Positions 1-7,966 of a stretch of 64,000 nt of DNA are shown piece after piece. Numbering within the stretch: position 1 is the stretch's first letter; each line of letters begins with the position of its first letter. This DNA comes from Mycobacterium rhizamassiliense (GTDB taxonomy: Bacteria; Actinomycetota; Actinomycetes; Mycobacteriales; Mycobacteriaceae). A program made the position numbers and the translations under genes. The DNA is taken from NCBI RefSeq assembly GCF_900157375.1, contig NZ_LT721901.1, forward strand, positions 4,793,685 to 4,857,684, given 5' to 3'. The notes beneath the pieces were generated by a model that saw only the letters and a program-made list of their open reading frames with translations, had not been told where the DNA came from and ran no database searches.

Positions 1-38
1 CCGGTCCGGCATGACCGATGCCTGAAAGGCACCGAAAA

Positions 39-1418
39 GTGACTACCGACAAAACCTTTGCCGATCTCGGCGTGCAACGAGCAATCGTCAGCGCGCTCGC
101 GAAGCGCGGCATCGAACATCCATTTCCGATTCAGGTCGAGACCCTCCCCGACACCCTCACGGGCAAAGACGTGCTGGGCCGCGGGAAGACGGGCAGCGGT
201 AAGACGCTTGCCTTCTCGATCCCACTTGTCAGCCGGCTCTCCGATGGAAACCGGCGCCCCTCGCGCCCTTCGGGTTTGGTGCTCGCGCCGACTCGTGAGC
301 TGGCGAGTCAGATCACGGCGACGCTGGAGCCGCTGGCAGCCGCCTGCGGTCTGCGCGTCACGACGATCTTCGGCGGCGTTTCGCAATCTCGTCAGGTCAG
401 CGCCCTCAAGTCAGGAGTCGACATCGTGGTGGCCTGCCCGGGCCGGCTCGAGGATCTGATGAAGCAGCGGCTGATCACCCTCGAGGCGGTCGAGATCACG
501 GTGATCGACGAAGCCGATCACATGGCCGATCTCGGCTTTCTGCCCGGCGTCACCCGAATCCTGGCCGCGACGCCCAATGGCGGCCAACGGATGCTGTTTT
601 CGGCGACCCTGGACAACGGCGTCGACAAGCTCGTCAAGCGGTTCCTCCGCGACGAGGTGTCGCACTCCGTCGATGGTGCCGACTCCCCGGTAGCCGAGAT
701 GACGCATCACGTGTTCCATGTCGCGAACGCGGAGGCCAAGAAGGAGCTTGTGCACCACCTCGCTTCCGGCACCGGGCGCCGAATTCTGTTCATGCGCACC
801 AAGCATCAAGCGCGCAAGCTCGCCAGACAGCTCACCGAATCGGGGGTGCCGTCAGTCGACCTGCACGGCAACCTGTCTCAGCCCGCCCGCGAGCGCAACC
901 TTGCGATGTTTGCCTCGGGGGGCGCCCGGGTGCTCGTGGCCACCGATATCGCCGCGCGCGGCGTGCATGTCGACGAGGTCGAACTCGTCGTGCACATCGA
1001 TCCGCCCGCCGAGCACAAGTCCTATTTGCATCGCTCCGGGCGCACGGCGCGGGCGGGAAGCGCCGGTGACGTCGTCACCGTCGTCCTCCCGGAGCAGCGC
1101 CACGACACCCAGGCGTTGATGCGCAAGGCCGGCATCAAGGTCGCTCCGCAGCAGGTGACCGCGACATCGGAGGCGGTGCAAGCCCTCGTCGGTGAGGTCG
1201 CGCCCTACCAGGCGCCCGCACCCGCCGAAAGCCCGTCACGCCCGCAACAGCAGCCTCGACGGCACGCCGGCGGCCAACAGCGTCGCCGAAGCGGTGGCCG
1301 CCCGCCCAAGAAGGCGAACGCCGCCGCCCCCGAGCCGTCGATAACGCACCGTTCCGCGACACCTACCCGGCGCCTGGATCGTCGCCGCTCGAACCGCCCG
1401 CAGGGCAGCGCGAGGTAG
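39..1418 (+). CDS. DEAD-box ATP-dependent RNA helicase
   Basis: ATP-dependent RNA helicase of the DEAD-box family, expected to remodel RNA or ribonucleoprotein in the cytoplasm. The RecA-like core shows Walker A as GKTGSGKT (the usual leading Ala is Gly), PTREL, the DEAD box in VIDEADHM, SAT in LFSATLD, the ARGVHVDEV segment and the arginine-finger motif HRSGRTARAG. The last 70 or so residues are a basic, Arg/Pro/Gln-rich tail typical of RNA-binding extensions. I chose GTG at 39 because AAAGG at 25-29 sits nine bases upstream and family members begin near this residue; an in-frame ATG at 18 would add seven residues. The gene points toward the convergent methyltransferase, 14 bases away. Family assignment is firm; specific RNA target unknown. 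Confidence 0.93.
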   Translation: MTTDKTFADLGVQRAIVSALAKRGIEHPFPIQVETLPDTLTGKDVLGRGKTGSGKTLAFSIPLVSRLSDGNRRPSRPSGLVLAPTRELASQITATLEPLAAACGLRVTTIFGGVSQSRQVSALKSGVDIVVACPGRLEDLMKQRLITLEAVEITVIDEADHMADLGFLPGVTRILAATPNGGQRMLFSATLDNGVDKLVKRFLRDEVSHSVDGADSPVAEMTHHVFHVANAEAKKELVHHLASGTGRRILFMRTKHQARKLARQLTESGVPSVDLHGNLSQPARERNLAMFASGGARVLVATDIAARGVHVDEVELVVHIDPPAEHKSYLHRSGRTARAGSAGDVVTVVLPEQRHDTQALMRKAGIKVAPQQVTATSEAVQALVGEVAPYQAPAPAESPSRPQQQPRRHAGGQQRRRSGGRPPKKANAAAPEPSITHRSATPTRRLDRRRSNRPQGSAR

Positions 1419-1432
1419 TCGTCCGGAGCCGG

Positions 1433-1978
1433 TCAGCCGCGCGCCAGCAGCCAGGCCAGCCCGTCCCCTTCGTCGGCCGCAATCACGTCCAGCCCGGCGA
1501 AGGCGGCGGTCAGCTCGCCGGCCACGGCGCGGAAGGGGCCCGGACTGGCGCCGACCTCGCTCAGCGCGGCGATCGCCAGCAGCCCGCCCGGCGCCAAGCG
1601 GTCGATGATGGCGCCATCGAGGCGCCCATCCCGAAACTTGTGGCACAGGATGACGTCGACGGGAGGGCCGTCCGGGAGCCCTTGGTCGAGATCGGCGACG
1701 TCGAAGCGGCAGCTGTCCGCAATCCCGCTGCGCCGCACCAGATCTCGGGCCTGGTCGATGGCCGTGGCGGAGACGTCCACTCCCCACACGTCCAGTCCGC
1801 GCCGGGCCAGCCACACCGAGCCGAGTCCCTGGCCGCACGCCAGATCAAGGGCGCGTCCGGTGGAGGGAAACACGTCTGCATGGGCGGCGAAGGCGCCGGG
1901 CGGCGCAATCGCTTCGACCGGTGCCGCTCCCCTGTCGGCGTACCGTTCATCCCAGCGGCGGCGGTCGGTTCCGGTCAC
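1433..1978 (-). CDS. Class I SAM-dependent methyltransferase
   Basis: A 181-residue small-molecule methyltransferase of the Rossmann-like class I fold. The N-terminal RRWDERYADRG segment and the SAM-binding motif I LDLACGQG (about residue 44) are diagnostic of the TehB/thiopurine-type group. A second acidic strand end (GVDVSATAIDQA) binds the SAM ribose. The substrate cannot be read from the sequence. The start is GTG at 1978. It is convergent with the helicase gene and divergent from the downstream TetR gene, so it is probably a single-gene unit. Confidence 0.85.
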   Translation of the reverse strand: MTGTDRRRWDERYADRGAAPVEAIAPPGAFAAHADVFPSTGRALDLACGQGLGSVWLARRGLDVWGVDVSATAIDQARDLVRRSGIADSCRFDVADLDQGLPDGPPVDVILCHKFRDGRLDGAIIDRLAPGGLLAIAALSEVGASPGPFRAVAGELTAAFAGLDVIAADEGDGLAWLLARG

Positions 1979-2103
1979 CAGGCCACCTTAGGAACTGCGA
2001 GCCACCCGCGCACGTCCTTTTTGGACAGCTGTCTGCTCGAAGCGGCCGGCAGCCGGGGCGGCGCGCCAAATCGGCCGGCACACGGCTGTCACGGTCGCAA
2101 CAA

Positions 2104-2117
2104 GACCTGGTCAGGTC
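2104..2117. promoter_or_regulatory. Candidate TetR operator (14-bp palindrome)
   Basis: GACCTG-GT-CAGGTC has perfect 6-bp arms around a 2-bp centre. It lies 43 bp before the proposed GTG start of the TetR gene, where an autoregulatory site would be expected. Assignment to that regulator is inferred from position only. Confidence 0.4.
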
Positions 2118-2149
2118 GTGTTCTCTTGGCGGTGGTGACTTACCTTCCT

Positions 2150-2164
2150 ACACTGGACGAGTGT
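2150..2164. promoter_or_regulatory. Inverted repeat overlapping a TetR start codon
   Basis: ACACT-GGACG-AGTGT has 5-bp perfect arms and overlaps the GTG at 2161. It could be a second operator half or a coincidence; the 14-bp palindrome at 2104 is the better candidate. Confidence 0.25.
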
Positions 2165-2760
2165 CTAGAGAAGTGACTTCTCCGACGGGGCCGGCCAGCG
2201 CCGCCGGCGGCACCCGCCGCTCGGATCGCCGGCCGGCGCAGACCATCCGCAAGGTCCTCGACGCCGGCCTGGAGGAGCTACGCGAATCGTCCTACGCGAA
2301 CCTGACAATGCGCGCGGTCGCTAGTCGCGCGGGAGTGTCACCGGCCAGCGCGTACACCTATTTTCCGTCGAAGAGCACTCTGGTTGCCGCGGTGTATCTG
2401 CGCTTCTTGCGCGCGCTGCCCCTGCACACCGACGTCAACGACCCCACTACGGCGCGGGTGAGCGCGACCCTGCGGGACATGGCGGTCGCCGTCGCCGACG
2501 AACCGGAGTTGTCGGTGGCGTGCGGGACCGCGCTGATGGCCGACGACCCGGCCGTTCAGCCACTGCGCGAGCAGATCGGCGAGGAAGTGGCCCGGCGGAT
2601 CGGTGCCGCGCTGGGGCCGGGCTGGCCTCGCCCGGTCAGGTCCACGCTGCAGATGATGTTCGCCGGCGCGTTGATGACGGCCCGGTTCGTCCGATACGAG
2701 GAGATCGCCGGTCGGCTCGACGAGGCGGTCAACCTGATCCTGGCCGCCCCGGCCAGCTGA
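2161..2760 (+). CDS. TetR family transcriptional regulator
   Basis: A 199-residue one-component repressor. The N-terminal DNA-binding domain has the TetR signature: an ILDAGLEEL-like first helix (here VLDAGLEEL) followed by the helix-turn-helix MRAVASRAGVSPASAYTYFPSK. The C-terminal ligand domain is divergent, as usual, and does not reveal the effector. The open frame extends upstream to 1921, but that part has no coding character and overlaps the methyltransferase; GTG at 2161 (or GTG at 2173) is the sensible start. Two inverted repeats just upstream (2104-2117 and 2150-2164) are candidate autoregulatory sites. The convergent neighbour is the D-aminoacylase-type amidohydrolase. Confidence 0.88.
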   Translation: MSREVTSPTGPASAAGGTRRSDRRPAQTIRKVLDAGLEELRESSYANLTMRAVASRAGVSPASAYTYFPSKSTLVAAVYLRFLRALPLHTDVNDPTTARVSATLRDMAVAVADEPELSVACGTALMADDPAVQPLREQIGEEVARRIGAALGPGWPRPVRSTLQMMFAGALMTARFVRYEEIAGRLDEAVNLILAAPAS

Positions 2761-2794
2761 AAGAGCTTGCCCTGCAGGGCGATTAGTGAGACCG

Positions 2795-4561
2795 CTAGAC
2801 CGCTGGCGAGAGCGTCCGGGACCGCCGGCCCGCGCGCAGGAACTGCCCGAACCGCTGCTTGCCCAGCGTCGGTGCGGCCTGGCCCCCGCCGAACACGAGC
2901 TGACCGGCCACGAACACGCTGGTGACAGTGTCGTCATTGCGGTTGACCATGCGCGACAGCCCGCCGTAGGACTCGACCGGGTGCTCGGCGTAGGCGTCGA
3001 GGGACTCGTCGAGCTTGTTCGGGTCGATGACGACGATGTCGGCGCGATCGCCTTCGCGCAGGGTGCCCGCGTCGATGTCGTACCAGGCGCCGAGCTCTCC
3101 AGTGAGCCGGTGCACGGCCCGTTCGATCGACAGGAACGGCGCGCCCCGCTTCTCGGCGTCGTGCACGTGGCGCAGCAACCGCAGACCGGAGTTGTAGAAC
3201 GCCATGTTGCGCAGGTGCGCGCCGGCGTCGGAGAAGCCCATCTGCACGCATTCGCTCTGCGCCAGCTTCTTGAGCAGGTCGGGCCGGTGGTTGGAGATCG
3301 TGGTGCGCCAGCGCAGCGCCTCGCCGTGCTCGAGCACCAGGTCGAGGAACGCGTCGACGGGATGCAGGCCGCCGCGGTCCAGACCCACCTGCCCGAACGA
3401 CTTGCCCACTACGGATTCGTCGGGGCACGCCACGATGTCGGCGTCGAAGAAGTCGCGGTGCCACACCCGCGGGCCGTATTTCTGGTCGTAGTCCTTGCGG
3501 AACTGGCGCCGGTATTCCTCGTCGCGCATCAGCTCGTTGCGGGCCAGCTCGTCCTGCAGGTGCAGGGCCGCCGCGCCGGAGCCGAATTCCTCGAAGATCA
3601 CCAGCGAGATTCCGTCGGCGTAGACCTCGAACGGCACCGGCAGATGCTGCCAGCGGAAGTCGCCGCCGAGCCGGTTGACGACCCGCCCGAGCGCGTTCAT
3701 CAGGTAGATGACCGGCGGCAGGGACTTGACGTCGGCGGCCGACAGCAGACTGGTCTTCAGCCGGCGACGCCCCACCCCGAGCGAGGTGGCCAGCTGGGAG
3801 ACGATCGAGAAGGGGTTCTTGATGTCGGGGCCGGACTGCAGGATCTTGTTGCGCCGCCGCAGGATCGCGTTCAGCCGGCGCAGCTCGCGTGGCTTTGCGT
3901 AGGTGGACGGCAGGGTCCGTGACCGGCAGACCTCGCCGTCGAGCTTGTCGAACAGCAGCTGCTGTGAGGACAGACCGACAAAGCCCTCGTCGAGGGCCTC
4001 GGAAAGCATCGACTCCATCCGCGCGAGTTCCGGCGCCGACGGGCGGACGTCCTTGCGGGTCGCGCGGTCCAGCCCCATCGTTGCGGCCCGCATGTCGGAG
4101 TGCCCGATGAAGGCGGCGATGTTGGGCCCCAGGTTCAGTTGCTCGAGAGCCGCCACGTACTCCTTGGGGCTGTTCCACGAGCGGGTTTGCTCGAGCCCCT
4201 CGATGACATATTGGCGCGGAATGGCTTCGACCCTGCCGAAGATGTCGCCCGCGTCGACGTTGTCCAAATAGACCGTGGACAGCGAGCAGGAGCCCAGCAT
4301 CACCGTCGTCACACCGTGCCGAATCGACTCGGAAAGCGCTGGTTCACAAAGGGTTTCGATGTCGTAGTGCGTGTGGATGTCGATGATTCCGGGGATCACC
4401 CACTGCCCCGTCGCATCGACGACGTCGGCGCCAGTCGTGTCCAGCGGCCGATCGGAGATGGTCGCGACGCGGCCGTCCCGCACCCCGATATCGCGAACCG
4501 CCGACGGCGCTCCCGTTCCGTCGAACCAGCGTCCGTTCATGATCACGGTGTCGTACTGCAC
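2795..4561 (-). CDS. N-acyl-D-amino-acid deacylase family amidohydrolase
   Basis: A 588-residue metal-dependent amidohydrolase resembling N-acyl-D-amino-acid deacylases (D-aminoacylases). The N-terminal beta-sandwich part (VIMNGRWFDGTGAPS) leads into the metal-binding HTHYD motif of IIDIHTHYDIE. Later come FIGHSDMR, the FSDAGAHL segment with the catalytic Asp, and a C-terminal GTLREGDRADIVVIDP strand that closes the composite domain. It would hydrolyse an N-acyl amide or related cyclic amide in the cytosol; the substrate is not known. GTG at 4561 is supported by AGGAGG eight bases upstream (complement of 4570-4575). The 18-bp palindrome at 4593-4610 lies directly upstream, and a TetR gene is divergent. 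Confidence 0.85.
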   Translation of the reverse strand: MQYDTVIMNGRWFDGTGAPSAVRDIGVRDGRVATISDRPLDTTGADVVDATGQWVIPGIIDIHTHYDIETLCEPALSESIRHGVTTVMLGSCSLSTVYLDNVDAGDIFGRVEAIPRQYVIEGLEQTRSWNSPKEYVAALEQLNLGPNIAAFIGHSDMRAATMGLDRATRKDVRPSAPELARMESMLSEALDEGFVGLSSQQLLFDKLDGEVCRSRTLPSTYAKPRELRRLNAILRRRNKILQSGPDIKNPFSIVSQLATSLGVGRRRLKTSLLSAADVKSLPPVIYLMNALGRVVNRLGGDFRWQHLPVPFEVYADGISLVIFEEFGSGAAALHLQDELARNELMRDEEYRRQFRKDYDQKYGPRVWHRDFFDADIVACPDESVVGKSFGQVGLDRGGLHPVDAFLDLVLEHGEALRWRTTISNHRPDLLKKLAQSECVQMGFSDAGAHLRNMAFYNSGLRLLRHVHDAEKRGAPFLSIERAVHRLTGELGAWYDIDAGTLREGDRADIVVIDPNKLDESLDAYAEHPVESYGGLSRMVNRNDDTVTSVFVAGQLVFGGGQAAPTLGKQRFGQFLRAGRRSRTLSPAV

Positions 4562-4592
4562 GATTCGCGCCTCCTGATTTTGTAGTGATCAT

Positions 4593-4610
4593 ACACAATG
4601 CGCATAGTGT
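4593..4610. promoter_or_regulatory. 18-bp near-perfect palindrome, candidate TetR operator
   Basis: ACAC-A-ATGCGCAT-A-GTGT is a palindrome over 18 bp with only one mismatched base pair. It lies 31 bp upstream of the amidohydrolase start and in the intergenic space shared with the divergent TetR gene at 4741. Position and symmetry argue for an operator controlling the amidohydrolase. Confidence 0.55.
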
Positions 4611-4668
4611 CTCGCCATGGGTTGACGGAGTGGGCAGCGCCGAATTTCCGCCGCCTGAGCGCGGCAGC

Positions 4669-4696
4669 AACGATCGTTTAGCTGCGACGATATGAT
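4669..4696 (+). promoter_or_regulatory. Promoter of the 4741 TetR gene with overlapping palindrome
   Basis: TATGAT at 4691-4696 is a close match to a housekeeping -10 box and would start RNA near 4703. AACGATCGTT (4669-4678) is a perfect 10-bp palindrome in the -35 position, and ATCGT/ACGAT arms flank the spacer, so a repressor could cover it. No good TTGACA is present. Confidence 0.4.
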
Positions 4697-4702
4697 CTAG
4701 CC

Positions 4703-4738
4703 GTGATGACGACCAACTACCCGCTCGCCGCCCACTGA
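4703..4738 (+). CDS. Possible leaderless 11-codon leader peptide
   Basis: GTG ATG at 4703-4708 opens a frame of eleven codons (ending NYPLAAH) that stops with TGA at 4736-4738, two bases before the TetR ATG at 4741. The TATGAT at 4691-4696 would place +1 at or very near this GTG, giving a leaderless message, which is common in mycobacteria. It could couple translation to the TetR gene. It is too short to judge by composition, so this is an inference from spacing. Confidence 0.25.
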   Translation: MMTTNYPLAAH

Positions 4739-4740
4739 CG

Positions 4741-5406
4741 ATGCGCAGTCACGGCTGGGGAGGGAACACGCCCGCCTCCGACGAGGAGGCGATCGAGCGG
4801 ATCCTGAACGCCGCTGACACCATCATCGGCGAGCGCGGTTCGGCCATGCGGATCGCCGACGTCGCCCGCGCGCTTGGCGTCACCCGGCAAACCGTGTACA
4901 GGTACTTCCCCGGAACCCAGGAGCTGTTGCTCGCGAGCGCGATGCGGTCCGCCGACGGGTTCCTCGATCACCTGGCGGCCCACGTCAAGGGCGTCACCGA
5001 TCCGGTCGTGGCGGTGACGGAGGGATTCGCTTTCGCCGTCGAGCAATTGGCGTCGGACAAGCAGGTCGAGTTGGTGCTCAACCAGCGCCGCGGCGGTCAG
5101 GTGGCCTCCATCGTGTCCGATACCGCGCTGGCATTCTGCCGGTCCATGCTGCACCGCTACGACATCGATTGGGAGAAGCACGGTTTCGACGAGGCCGAGC
5201 TGGACGAGTTGAACGAATTCACGCTGCGGGTACTGCACTCGTTCCTGGCCGACCCGGGCAGGCCGTCGCGCAGCGGCGACGACCTTCGGCGCTACCTGAT
5301 CCGCTGGATCGGCCCCGCGATCGCCTATCCGCAAATGATGCGGGCGATGGATGCGCTGCGGGGCCCCGAGCCCCGGGTGCGGCGGCGGTCCTCCGCGGCG
5401 TCCTGA
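4741..5406 (+). CDS. TetR family transcriptional regulator
   Basis: A 221-residue TetR repressor. The DNA-binding domain reads RILNAADTIIGERG followed by the helix-turn-helix IADVARALGVTRQTVYRYFPGTQELL. The ligand domain contains many charged residues and ends in an RRRSSAAS tail. It is divergent from the D-aminoacylase-type amidohydrolase, and the palindrome at 4593-4610 and the palindromic promoter at 4669-4696 lie between them, so control of both genes is likely. The three small genes downstream on the same strand (5438-6375) follow after 31 bases and may be cotranscribed. Confidence 0.88.
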   Translation: MRSHGWGGNTPASDEEAIERILNAADTIIGERGSAMRIADVARALGVTRQTVYRYFPGTQELLLASAMRSADGFLDHLAAHVKGVTDPVVAVTEGFAFAVEQLASDKQVELVLNQRRGGQVASIVSDTALAFCRSMLHRYDIDWEKHGFDEAELDELNEFTLRVLHSFLADPGRPSRSGDDLRRYLIRWIGPAIAYPQMMRAMDALRGPEPRVRRRSSAAS

Positions 5407-5437
5407 ATTCGGGCCATCGGCCTAAGGAGGCATAGAC

Positions 5438-5911
5438 GTGGTGGGTCTCGCAACGGTCGCGTTGAACAGCGCACCGATCTTCGGTGGTGCGCTGCTAGCG
5501 GTCGCGGCCGGTCAATTCCGGGGCCCGGACTATCGGGGTTTGATTCGGCAGGACATGGAGCTGCTGGAAAAGCTGCCGCCGCAGGACGCCAAAAGGCGGG
5601 CCGATCTGCAGCGCACCATCGAAGGCCGCATCGATGACCTGGTCGAGGCAGCCGACCGCGGCCGCGTGCTGCGCCGCGCTGCCCTGTCGTATCGGGGCAA
5701 CTGGCGAGACGGGGTGCTGGTGCTCTGCGCGGTGCTCTTCACGATCGTCTGGTGGAACGTCAACCACAGCAGGGACAACTGGTTGCCAATGTTCGTGCTG
5801 CTGATCCTGCTGTGCATCGTGACCGCCGCCTATGCGTTTCGCGGCATGCTGCGCACCGGCCGCAGCCTGGTTCACCGGCGGCGCGGCGGGCACACCGAGG
5901 AGGCCAACTAA
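5438..5911 (+). CDS. Small two-helix membrane protein
   Basis: A 157-residue protein of unknown function. A hydrophobic N-terminus (VALNSAPIFGGALLAVAAG) is followed by a charged cytosolic stretch rich in Asp, Arg and Leu (about residues 25-80). Two adjacent transmembrane segments come next (VLVLCAVLFTIVWW and LPMFVLLILLCIVTAAY) and a basic tail. The GTG start has a strong AAGGAGG at 5424-5430, seven bases upstream. The stop overlaps the next start as TAATG, so the SnoaL-like gene is translationally coupled. I do not recognise the family. Confidence 0.75.
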   Translation: MVGLATVALNSAPIFGGALLAVAAGQFRGPDYRGLIRQDMELLEKLPPQDAKRRADLQRTIEGRIDDLVEAADRGRVLRRAALSYRGNWRDGVLVLCAVLFTIVWWNVNHSRDNWLPMFVLLILLCIVTAAYAFRGMLRTGRSLVHRRRGGHTEEAN

Positions 5912-6375
5912 TGGGAGAGAAACGACCCGGCGCCGTGGGTTCCGTCGACTTCGACGTGGCCGATCGGTTGGCGATCATCAACCTGTTCGGCGCTTACGCC
6001 CACACCTATGACGAGAACCGGCTGGATGAGTTCCGCGAACTGTTCACCGAGGCGCCGCAGCTCGGCCTGCTACACGAAGGCGCCGAGCTGACGCAGGACA
6101 TCGACACGGTGATGAGCCTGCTGGCCGCCAGGAAGGCGAAGTTCGCCTCCGAGAACAACCAACGACGCCACGCCCTGAACTCGTTCTGGTTTTCCAGCCA
6201 AAGCGCGAGCGAGGCGACCGGACGCTGTTACGTCCAGGTATTCGCGATCAAGGACGGCGGTCCGCCCACCCCCGACCTGACCGGGTGTTACGAATTCATC
6301 GCCGTCAAGCACCAGGGCGTATGGCGGTTGAGCCGGTGGGTGGTGGCAATGGATCAGGCGCAACTAGGCGGATAG
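5911..6375 (+). CDS. SnoaL-like / NTF2-fold protein
   Basis: A 154-residue protein with the layout of the SnoaL_4 branch of the NTF2 fold. An N-terminal helix (DRLAIINLFGAYAHTYDENRLDEFRELFT) is followed by the curved beta sheet that forms a hydrophobic pocket, ending in VKHQGVWRLSRWVVAMD. Such proteins bind or isomerise small hydrophobic ligands; some are steroid or polyketide enzymes and many have no known reaction. The start ATG shares one base with the stop of the membrane-protein gene. The fold is reasonably sure, the activity is not. Confidence 0.75.
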   Translation: MGEKRPGAVGSVDFDVADRLAIINLFGAYAHTYDENRLDEFRELFTEAPQLGLLHEGAELTQDIDTVMSLLAARKAKFASENNQRRHALNSFWFSSQSASEATGRCYVQVFAIKDGGPPTPDLTGCYEFIAVKHQGVWRLSRWVVAMDQAQLGG

Positions 6376-6406
6376 CCGAAAGGCATTGGGCCACTGGTTG
6401 TTTGGA

Positions 6407-6784
6407 CTACGCCCAGGGCCCGGCCTCGAGGACGTCAAGCGCCGCCTCGACGTTGGGCATGATCGTCGGGCCGTAATGGCTGAGCACCTGGGCGAGCGCG
6501 CGGGCGATATGCGGACCGACGGCCGCGGCCGCGAGGACTTCCTCGGCGAGCACGATGCCGTTGACGACGTGGGCGGCGCTCAGGCGGCCGTCAGCGGTGA
6601 GTTCGTAGCGCCAGTCGCCGATCTGTATCCGCTCGGGCTGCGAACGAAAGAATCCCCGCCGCGCCGGGGTCAGAATGACGCCCGGGACTCCGCAAAACAC
6701 CTTGACCACCAGCCCGACTCCCCCGGGCCCCGACAAAGCCGCGCCGATCGCGCGGCTGAGCCGCTCGCCGTCGAAGCCCGTCAT
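6407..6784 (-). CDS. Conserved hypothetical protein
   Basis: A 125-residue protein that I do not recognise. It is moderately hydrophobic, with a Gly/Ala-rich N-terminal helix (LSRAIGAALSGPGGVGLVVKV), a central beta section (IQIGDWRYELTADGRL) and a C-terminal helical part (IARALAQVLSHYGP). There is no signal peptide or obvious catalytic motif. I chose the ATG at 6784, which shares one base with the TGA of the upstream gene (TGATG), so the two are translationally coupled and probably work together. A TTG three bases earlier is a weaker alternative. Confidence 0.65.
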   Translation of the reverse strand: MTGFDGERLSRAIGAALSGPGGVGLVVKVFCGVPGVILTPARRGFFRSQPERIQIGDWRYELTADGRLSAAHVVNGIVLAEEVLAAAAVGPHIARALAQVLSHYGPTIMPNVEAALDVLEAGPWA

Positions 6785-7569
6785 CAATCACTCAACGGGA
6801 GAACGAACGACGGGGTGATGGTCTGCGGCTCGCTGTGGCGGCGGACGGCCGTGCCCGCCACGTAGAACTCGACGGTGTGATGTCCCCACGCATAATTCGA
6901 AATCGCGAAATGCACGCCCACGACGCCGGTTGCGCCGTCGCGCTCGGCCTCGGCCTGCATGCGCGACATCGCCAGCTCCCTGGATTGGTAGCTGCCCTGC
7001 GTCCACTGCGGCATCTCCGCGTTGCGCCCCGCCTGCTTCAGCATCGTCATAAACCCTTGCACAGCAACGTGGAACACGCAGTTGCCCATCACGAACGCGA
7101 CCGGGCTGTATCCGGATCGCAGCAGGGTGGTCAGATCCTGGCCCGACAGGTGGCTGGTGAACGCCTGTCCGTTCGCGCGCCGATACGCTCCCGGCTTTTG
7201 GGTGTAGCGCACGGCGGTTCCGACGGCGATGAACTCGAGATGCTCACCCTCGCCTTGATGGCGCCAATCCAGCCGCACGCCGACCACGCCGTCGGCGCCG
7301 AGGGAGTCGGCCTCGGCCTGCATCCGCGACATCGCATTCCAGCGGGCGCGATACGTGGCGTCGGTCAGCACCGGCAGCTCGGACTGCTGCTTGATCCCGG
7401 TGAACTGATAGCCCACGTGATAGACCGAAACGCCCATCACAAGCTCGATCGGCTCGAATCCGGCCCCGTGCAGCAAGGCGAATTCATTGATCGACAGGTC
7501 CGAGGTGAACACCTTCCCGGCATGGGATAGCCGTTCGCTGGCCACCGGGTCAAGCGGGTTCGGTTGCAT
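6784..7569 (-). CDS. Duplicated YbjQ/UPF0145-type protein
   Basis: A 261-residue protein built from two related halves, each like the roughly 100-residue YbjQ (UPF0145, 'heavy-metal-binding') domain. Repeat 1 (about 20-130) has MGVSVYHVGYQ and SRMQAEADSLGADGVVGVRLD. Repeat 2 (about 145-250) has MGNCVFHVAVQ and SRMQAEAERDGATGVVGVHF. The shared SRMQAEA-GA-GVVGV block is obvious. The family forms pentamers of unknown function; metal binding is a database label rather than something visible here. ATG at 7569 has GAGGGG upstream. The downstream 125-residue gene is coupled. Confidence 0.8.
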   Translation of the reverse strand: MQPNPLDPVASERLSHAGKVFTSDLSINEFALLHGAGFEPIELVMGVSVYHVGYQFTGIKQQSELPVLTDATYRARWNAMSRMQAEADSLGADGVVGVRLDWRHQGEGEHLEFIAVGTAVRYTQKPGAYRRANGQAFTSHLSGQDLTTLLRSGYSPVAFVMGNCVFHVAVQGFMTMLKQAGRNAEMPQWTQGSYQSRELAMSRMQAEAERDGATGVVGVHFAISNYAWGHHTVEFYVAGTAVRRHSEPQTITPSFVLPLSD

Positions 7570-7846
7570 GTGGGCACCCCTCTGCAGTTCGGAGACAGCC
7601 TAGGCCGCAGGACCGCCGAACACAGCACACCGTGCGACATTGCCGACAGGCGGCAAATCTTTGCGGCCCACCGCACGCCATGAGGTCGGGGCGCCGCAGC
7701 TACCACCGTCCGCCGATCGGTGGACAGTGCATTCACCCTAGGGATCGTCCAGTCGGTGGATAGACGGAGTGCGTGCCCGGGGGCGAGAGTTGACCCAACC
7801 GAGTGAGCTCCGAGCAGCGGGGCCTAGCAACGAGAAGGGTGAAACC
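7570..7846. other. Gene-free stretch with one hairpin
   Basis: No convincing gene lies here. CCACCG (7703-7708) and CGGTGG (7718-7723) form a 6-bp stem with a nine-base loop. The stretch probably holds promoters for the divergent YbjQ-type gene and the small frame at 7847; I cannot assign -10/-35 boxes with confidence. Confidence 0.3.
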
Positions 7847-7960
7847 GTGAACACCACGAAGAACACCACCGAGAGAGTCACCATTGGCAGGCTCACCATT
7901 TCCAGCCCCGCTGGACGCTCCGCCGATCTCTCATGCCTCTACCGTCGCGCCGCCCGATAG
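7847..7960 (+). CDS. Possible 37-aa protein
   Basis: A short frame starting with GTG at 7847 and preceded by GAGAAGGG (7832-7839) at good spacing. The product is basic and Ser/Thr-rich, beginning MNTTKNTTERV and ending in LYRRAAR. No domain is recognisable. It stands at the left edge of a stretch that looks decayed, so it may itself be a remnant. The ribosome-binding site is the main support. Confidence 0.35.
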   Translation: MNTTKNTTERVTIGRLTISSPAGRSADLSCLYRRAAR

Positions 7961-7966
7961 TTTGTT

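Noticed and set aside
2769..2780. GCCCTGCAGGGC palindrome between the convergent TetR and amidohydrolase genes as a terminator
   Set aside because: With a four-base loop the stem is only 4 bp; too weak to call.
2786..3922. A 378-codon open frame on the plus strand opposite the D-aminoacylase-type gene
   Set aside because: It is the antisense shadow of a well-supported amidohydrolase; no family motif, Arg/Val/Gly-rich composition typical of shadows.
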